From NCBI RefSeq assembly GCF_003053845.1, contig NZ_QAYG01000001.1, positions 1,060,078-1,124,077 of the forward strand: DNA of 64,000 nucleotides, given 5' to 3'. A model generated the notes under the pieces. It ran no database searches. It was not told the origin of the DNA and saw nothing but the letters and a program-made list of their open reading frames with translations. The position numbers and the translations under genes are program-made. The DNA is from Breoghania corrubedonensis. Lineage in GTDB: Bacteria > Pseudomonadota > Alphaproteobacteria > Rhizobiales > Stappiaceae. This document shows positions 58,846-64,000 of the stretch, in pieces (position 1 is the first letter of the stretch; every line of letters begins with the position of its first letter).

Positions 58846-60249
58846 TCAGATGTGAATCGGCTTGTCGTAGGTCGCCATCGCCGCCTCGCGCACGGCCTCC
58901 GACAGGGTCGGGTGGGCGTGGCAGGTGCGGGCCAGATCCTCGGACGAGCCGCCGAATTCCATAAGAACGGCCAGTTCGTGGATCATCTCGCCGACGCCGG
59001 CGCCGATCATGTGGGCGCCCAGCACCTTGTCCGTCTCGGCATCGGCCAGGATCTTCACGAAGCCGTCCGTGTGGCCCATGGCGCGGGCGCGGCCGTTGGC
59101 GGAGAAGGGATACTTGCCGGCCTTGTACTTGATGCCGGCCGCCTTCAGCTCCTCTTCGGTCTTACCGAGCGAAGCGACCTCCGGCATGGTGTAGACCACA
59201 CCCGGAATGACGTCGTAGTTCACGTGGCCGGCCTGCCCGGCGAGGATCTCGGCCAGCGCTGCGCCCTCGTCCTCGCCCTTGTGGGCGAGCATCGGGCCGA
59301 CGATGACATCGCCGATCGCATAGATGCCGTCGATGTTGGTCTTGAAGTGGCCGTCGGTCTTGACGCGCTTACGCTCGTCCAGCTCCACGCCGACCTCTTC
59401 CAGGCCGAGGCCCTCGGTGAAGGGACGGCGGCCGATGGCGACCAGCACCACATCCGCATCGAGTGTTTCGGCGGCCGCGTCACCCGAAGCGGGTTCGACG
59501 GAGACCGCCAGGCCCTTGCCCTTCTTCTCCACGCCCGTGACCTTGGAGGAGAGCTTGAACTCGAAGCCCTGCTTCTTGAGGATGCGCTGGAAATTCTTGG
59601 CGACGTCACCATCCATGCCCGGCAGGATGCGGTCGAGGAATTCCACCACCGTCACCTCGGCACCGAGACGGCGCCAGACAGAGCCGAGCTCCAGGCCGAT
59701 CACGCCCGCGCCGACGACGATCATCTTGCCCGGCACCTTGTCCAGCGACAGCGCGCCGGTGGAGGAGACGACCTGCTTCTCGTCGATCTCGATGCCCGGC
59801 AGCGGCGTGACCTCGGAGCCGGTGGCGATGACGATGTTCTTCGCCTCCACCGTCTGGGTCGTGCCGTCCTCGCCCGTGACCTCGACCTTGCCGGGCGCCG
59901 CGATCTTGCCGGTGCCGTGGAACGCGTCGATCTTGTTCTTCTTGAACAGGAACGCCACGCCGCCAGTGTTGGCATCGATGACGTCTTCCTTGTGCTTCAT
60001 CATGGCGGGGAGATCGAGCTTCGGCTTGCCGACCTTGATGCCGAAGCCCTCGAAGCTGTGGCCGGCTTCATCAAACATCTCGGAGGTGTGCAGCAGCGCC
60101 TTGGACGGGATGCAGCCGATGTTCAGGCAGGTGCCGCCATAGGTTGCGCGCTTCTCGACAACGGCGACCTTCAGGCCGAGCTGAGCCGCCTTGACCGCGC
60201 AGACGTAACCGCCGGGGCCGGAGCCGATAATGCAGAGATCGTAGGACAT
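58846..60249 (-). CDS. lpdA: Dihydrolipoyl dehydrogenase (E3)
   Basis: Flavoprotein of 467 residues that reoxidises the lipoyl arm of 2-oxoacid dehydrogenase complexes with NAD. The FAD motif [19 protein letters not shown] starts near residue 6, the redox-active disulphide is in [17 protein letters not shown], the NAD motif is [13 protein letters not shown], and the C-terminal base His lies in [12 protein letters not shown]. The ATG at 60249 gives the family-standard MSYDLCIIG start. It follows an SDR gene on the minus strand and belongs with odhB and sucA upstream, together the 2-oxoglutarate dehydrogenase complex. Confidence 0.95.
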   Translation of the reverse strand: MSYDLCIIGSGPGGYVCAVKAAQLGLKVAVVEKRATYGGTCLNIGCIPSKALLHTSEMFDEAGHSFEGFGIKVGKPKLDLPAMMKHKEDVIDANTGGVAFLFKKNKIDAFHGTGKIAAPGKVEVTGEDGTTQTVEAKNIVIATGSEVTPLPGIEIDEKQVVSSTGALSLDKVPGKMIVVGAGVIGLELGSVWRRLGAEVTVVEFLDRILPGMDGDVAKNFQRILKKQGFEFKLSSKVTGVEKKGKGLAVSVEPASGDAAAETLDADVVLVAIGRRPFTEGLGLEEVGVELDERKRVKTDGHFKTNIDGIYAIGDVIVGPMLAHKGEDEGAALAEILAGQAGHVNYDVIPGVVYTMPEVASLGKTEEELKAAGIKYKAGKYPFSANGRARAMGHTDGFVKILADAETDKVLGAHMIGAGVGEMIHELAVLMEFGGSSEDLARTCHAHPTLSEAVREAAMATYDKPIHI

Positions 60250-60313
60250 CGGAGCCTCTTTACACGTTGATTTCCCGCCCGGCCGCGGGAGGCGCCGCCG
60301 GACCGCTTGATTT

Positions 60314-61069
60314 CTAGATGGCGCGCCCGCCGGAGACGTCCACCACCGCGCCGGTGGTGTAGGACGCCGCATCGGAGGCGAGCCACAAAATGGCGCGCGC
60401 GACCTCGTCAGCCGTGCCGGCGCGCCCCATCGGCAGGCTTGCGCCGACCCGCGCCACCCGGTCAGGGTCGCCGCCGCTGGCGTGAATGTCCGTATCGATG
60501 ATGCCGGGCCTGACCGCATTCACGCGGATGCGGTCCGCCACCACCTCCTTGGCCAGCGCCATGGTGAAGGTGTCGATGGCGCCCTTGGCGGCAGCATAGT
60601 CGATATATTGCGCGGGGGAACCGATACGGGCGGAGGCGGAGGAGACATTGACGATCGCGCCGCCGCGCCCGCCATGGTTCACCGACATGCGCGAGACCGC
60701 CTCGCGCGCGCACAGCATCGAACCGATCACGTTGACATCGAACATGCGGTGCAGGCGCTCCGCACTCATGTCCTCAAGCCGGGCGACCTCGTCGACGATA
60801 CCGGCATTGTTGACCAGAACGTCCAGCCGCCCCAGGCGGCCGTCGAGTTCATCGTACATGGCGAGGATGGCGTTCTCGTCCGAGATGTCGGCGCGCACGG
60901 CATAGGCCTTGCCGCCATCGGCGATGATGTCGCCGACGACGAACTCGGCCGCGGCGGCATCGGACATGTAGTTCACGACGACATGGTAGCCGCATTCCGC
61001 AGCGAGACGCGCCGTGGCGGCACCGATGCCGCGCGAGCCGCCGGTGACCAACATGACGGGCGCGCTCAT
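60314..61069 (-). CDS. Short-chain dehydrogenase/reductase
   Basis: SDR enzyme of 251 residues. Cofactor motif [16 protein letters not shown] is near residue 8 and NNAGIV in the middle. The catalytic Ser is in [12 protein letters not shown], followed by [14 protein letters not shown] with the Tyr-x-x-x-Lys pair, and the C-terminal segment ends DVSGGRAI. The pattern fits the FabG-like/glucose dehydrogenase group that uses NAD(P). It is located between lpdA and a LysE exporter gene within the 2-oxoglutarate dehydrogenase region, 64 bases from lpdA. The substrate is unknown. Confidence 0.85.
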   Translation of the reverse strand: MSAPVMLVTGGSRGIGAATARLAAECGYHVVVNYMSDAAAAEFVVGDIIADGGKAYAVRADISDENAILAMYDELDGRLGRLDVLVNNAGIVDEVARLEDMSAERLHRMFDVNVIGSMLCAREAVSRMSVNHGGRGGAIVNVSSASARIGSPAQYIDYAAAKGAIDTFTMALAKEVVADRIRVNAVRPGIIDTDIHASGGDPDRVARVGASLPMGRAGTADEVARAILWLASDAASYTTGAVVDVSGGRAI

Positions 61070-61157
61070 CTCGGTGCCCTCCTTGAGGCAGGCGTCCGTC
61101 GTTTCATATCTGCTGGGGTCATGTTGTCATTGGCCACGTCTTCCAGGGGCCTCCCGT

Positions 61158-61772
61158 TCAGCGGCTTGCCAGCGCCAGCTTCACACCGAAGCCGGCGAAG
61201 GCCAGCGCGACGGAGCGGCGCATCCAGGTGACCACGGTCTCGCGCTTCAGCACCGCCTCACCGAAGAGGGCCGCGAACGCACCGTAGACGACGAAGACCG
61301 CGAAGGTCATCGCCATGAAGACCGCGCTCATCGCCAGCATCTGCGCTGTCGCGGATGCCGATCCGTGCGAGACGAATTGCGGCAGAAAGGCGAGGAAAAA
61401 GACGGTGAGCTTCGGGTTGAGAACGTTGATCAGGCAGCCCGTGCGCGCGATGGCGGCAAGCGACTTGCGCCCGCCTTCGGGCCGTCCGATGGCGACCGGG
61501 CCGGTTTCCCGCAACGTCTGCCAGGCGAGATAGAACAGGTAGGCTGCGCCGGCATATTTCAGCACCTGGAAGGCGAGAGCGCCGGCATGCATGAGCGCCG
61601 AAAGCCCCAGAATGGCGGCCGCGATGGATGGCACGATACCGAACGTGCAGCCAAGCGCCGCGGCGACCGCCGCGATCCGCCCGCGCGAAAGCCCGATGGC
61701 GACGGTGTAAACGACACCGGTCCCAGGCACGAGCACGACGATGAGTGCAGTGATCAGGAATTCCAGGCTCAT
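61158..61772 (-). CDS. LysE/RhtB family amino-acid exporter
   Basis: Inner-membrane exporter of 204 residues with about six hydrophobic segments. The family motif region VPGTGVVYTVAIGLSRGR follows helix 1, and the NPKLTVFFLAFLPQFV segment is typical of LysE/RhtB proteins. The ATG at 61772 is directly preceded by GGAG, a very tight spacing. An upstream in-frame start adds a non-family stretch. It lies between odhB and the SDR gene. It may export an amino acid or derivative; the reason for its place among TCA genes is not evident. Confidence 0.82.
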   Translation of the reverse strand: MSLEFLITALIVVLVPGTGVVYTVAIGLSRGRIAAVAAALGCTFGIVPSIAAAILGLSALMHAGALAFQVLKYAGAAYLFYLAWQTLRETGPVAIGRPEGGRKSLAAIARTGCLINVLNPKLTVFFLAFLPQFVSHGSASATAQMLAMSAVFMAMTFAVFVVYGAFAALFGEAVLKRETVVTWMRRSVALAFAGFGVKLALASR

Positions 61773-61885
61773 CTCCGCAGCCCCCACGCTCGGGTCGCGC
61801 TTTGCGGCCCCGTCTTCATTGTCCCATTGCCGACCCGGACCGCGCAAAGGCCGCCTCCACAGGGAAGCGGCCTCATGTGACGCGA

Positions 61886-63118
<1,233 letters not shown>

Positions 63119-63209
63119 TTTATTTCGTCTCTTCGATTGGCAGACCAGCTGCGGTTTAAACGGTCTAGATGCGGAGGTCGGCGGGGGCTCGTGGCGCCCG
63201 CCGGGATAT

Positions 63210-64000
63210 TCAGGCCTCGGCGTAAGCCTCGTCGAGGAAGGCACGAAGCTGAGCCTGATGCTTGGACATCAGGCCTGTGGCGGTCGCGGCCGAAGGCGGG
63301 CGGCCGACATAGCGCGGCCGGGCACATTGCGCGCCGATCTGGCTCAGGGCCCATTCCACATAGGGCTGGATGTGGTTCCACGAGCCCATGTTCTTGGGCT
63401 CTTCCTGGCACCAGACCATGTCGGCGTCCTTGAAGCGCGTCAGCTCGTGTACCAGCGCCTTGGTGGGGAACGGGTAGAGCTGTTCCACGCGCAGCAGATA
63501 GACATCGTTGATGCCGCGCTTCTCGCGATCTTCCAGCAGGTCGTAATAGACCTTGCCCGTACACATCACCACGCGGCGGATCTTCTCGTCCGCGACCAGC
63601 TCGGTGCTGGTGCCTGTACCTGTGCCGGAGGAATTTTCCGCATCGTCCCACAGGATGCGGTGGAAGGAGGAGTCGTCCGCCATCTCCGACAGTTTGGAGA
63701 CGCAGCGCTTGTGCCGGAGCAGCGACTTCGGCGTCATCAGGATGAGCGGCTTTCTGAAGTCGCGGTTAAGCTGGCGGCGCAGGATGTGGTAATAATTGGC
63801 CGGCGTCGAGCAGTAGGCGACCTGCATGTTGTCCTCGGCGCACATCTGTAGATAGCGCTCCAGACGGGCGGAGGAATGCTCCGGCCCCATGCCTTCATAG
63901 CCGTGCGGCAGCAGGCAGACGAGACCCGACATGCGCAGCCACTTGCGTTCGCCCGACGACAGGAACTGATCGAAGATCACCTGCGCGCCGTTGGCGAAGT
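63210..64000 (-). CDS. sucA: 2-oxoglutarate dehydrogenase E1, 5'-truncated by the window edge
   Basis: C-terminal 263 or so residues of the thiamine-diphosphate-dependent E1 subunit. The frame continues to the window end with [17 protein letters not shown] ahead of the first internal valine start, so the gene begins outside. Family features are [48 protein letters not shown] and [12 protein letters not shown]. It decarboxylates 2-oxoglutarate and passes succinyl to the OdhB lipoyl arm. 91 bases separate it from odhB. Confidence 0.93.
   Translation of the reverse strand, partial: FANGAQVIFDQFLSSGERKWLRMSGLVCLLPHGYEGMGPEHSSARLERYLQMCAEDNMQVAYCSTPANYYHILRRQLNRDFRKPLILMTPKSLLRHKRCVSKLSEMADDSSFHRILWDDAENSSGTGTGTSTELVADEKIRRVVMCTGKVYYDLLEDREKRGINDVYLLRVEQLYPFPTKALVHELTRFKDADMVWCQEEPKNMGSWNHIQPYVEWALSQIGAQCARPRYVGRPPSAATATGLMSKHQAQLRAFLDEAYAEA

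Overview
The window reads as a high-GC chromosome segment of an alphaproteobacterium, most likely Hyphomicrobiales. The evidence is a PhyR/NepR/EcfG general stress response, a sucA-odhB-lpdA block interrupted by small unrelated genes, and short palindromic intergenic repeats of a kind common in that order. Family and species cannot be fixed from the sequence. No tRNA, rRNA, CRISPR array, phage or insertion sequence was seen.

The left 42 kb is a dense catabolic and uptake region for nitrogenous compounds. It starts with the 3' part of a guanine deaminase gene and a GNAT acetyltransferase. A PuuB-like FAD oxidase and a HAD protein follow on the minus strand. A plus-strand run then carries a cupin, an ArgE-like deacylase, a second GNAT, a class III aminotransferase, a hydroxyacid reductase and a second HAD protein, and continues into a dipeptide/opine-type ABC importer (10.7-15.9 kb). 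Next come an Lrp regulator divergent from a DAO-type flavoenzyme, and a LysR regulator between a second DAO-type flavoenzyme and a plus-strand block of hydantoinase A/B, a small [2Fe-2S] protein, an opine-oxidase-A-like flavoprotein, two aldehyde dehydrogenases, a tartrate/malate-type dehydrogenase, a third HAD protein and a CobW-like GTPase. From 40.3 down to 32.3 kb one minus-strand operon encodes an M24 peptidase, two tandem amidohydrolases and a complete polyamine-type ABC importer. It is divergent from an IclR regulator with an AT-rich, operator-like promoter. An MsbA-type exporter gene follows.

From about 43.4 to 57.3 kb lies a stress-response island: a DUF2254 membrane protein, an AI-2E-type exporter with two tiny genes, CsbD, PhyR, NepR, Dps, a holin-like membrane protein, a DUF883 protein, a PRC-barrel protein, a DUF1328 protein, a HisKA_2 sensor protein, EcfG, a second NepR and small membrane proteins. 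Six exact GGAAC-N16/17-CGTT sites and one near match, all intergenic and correctly oriented, stand before these genes. This suggests that PhyR-NepR-EcfG controls itself and its neighbours. The sensor protein next to ecfG keeps its phospho-accepting histidine region but appears to have lost the ATP-binding residues.

The right end carries a third GNAT, a 48-residue membrane peptide, and lpdA, an SDR gene, a LysE exporter gene, odhB and the 3' part of sucA, all on the minus strand: the 2-oxoglutarate dehydrogenase genes with two inserted genes.
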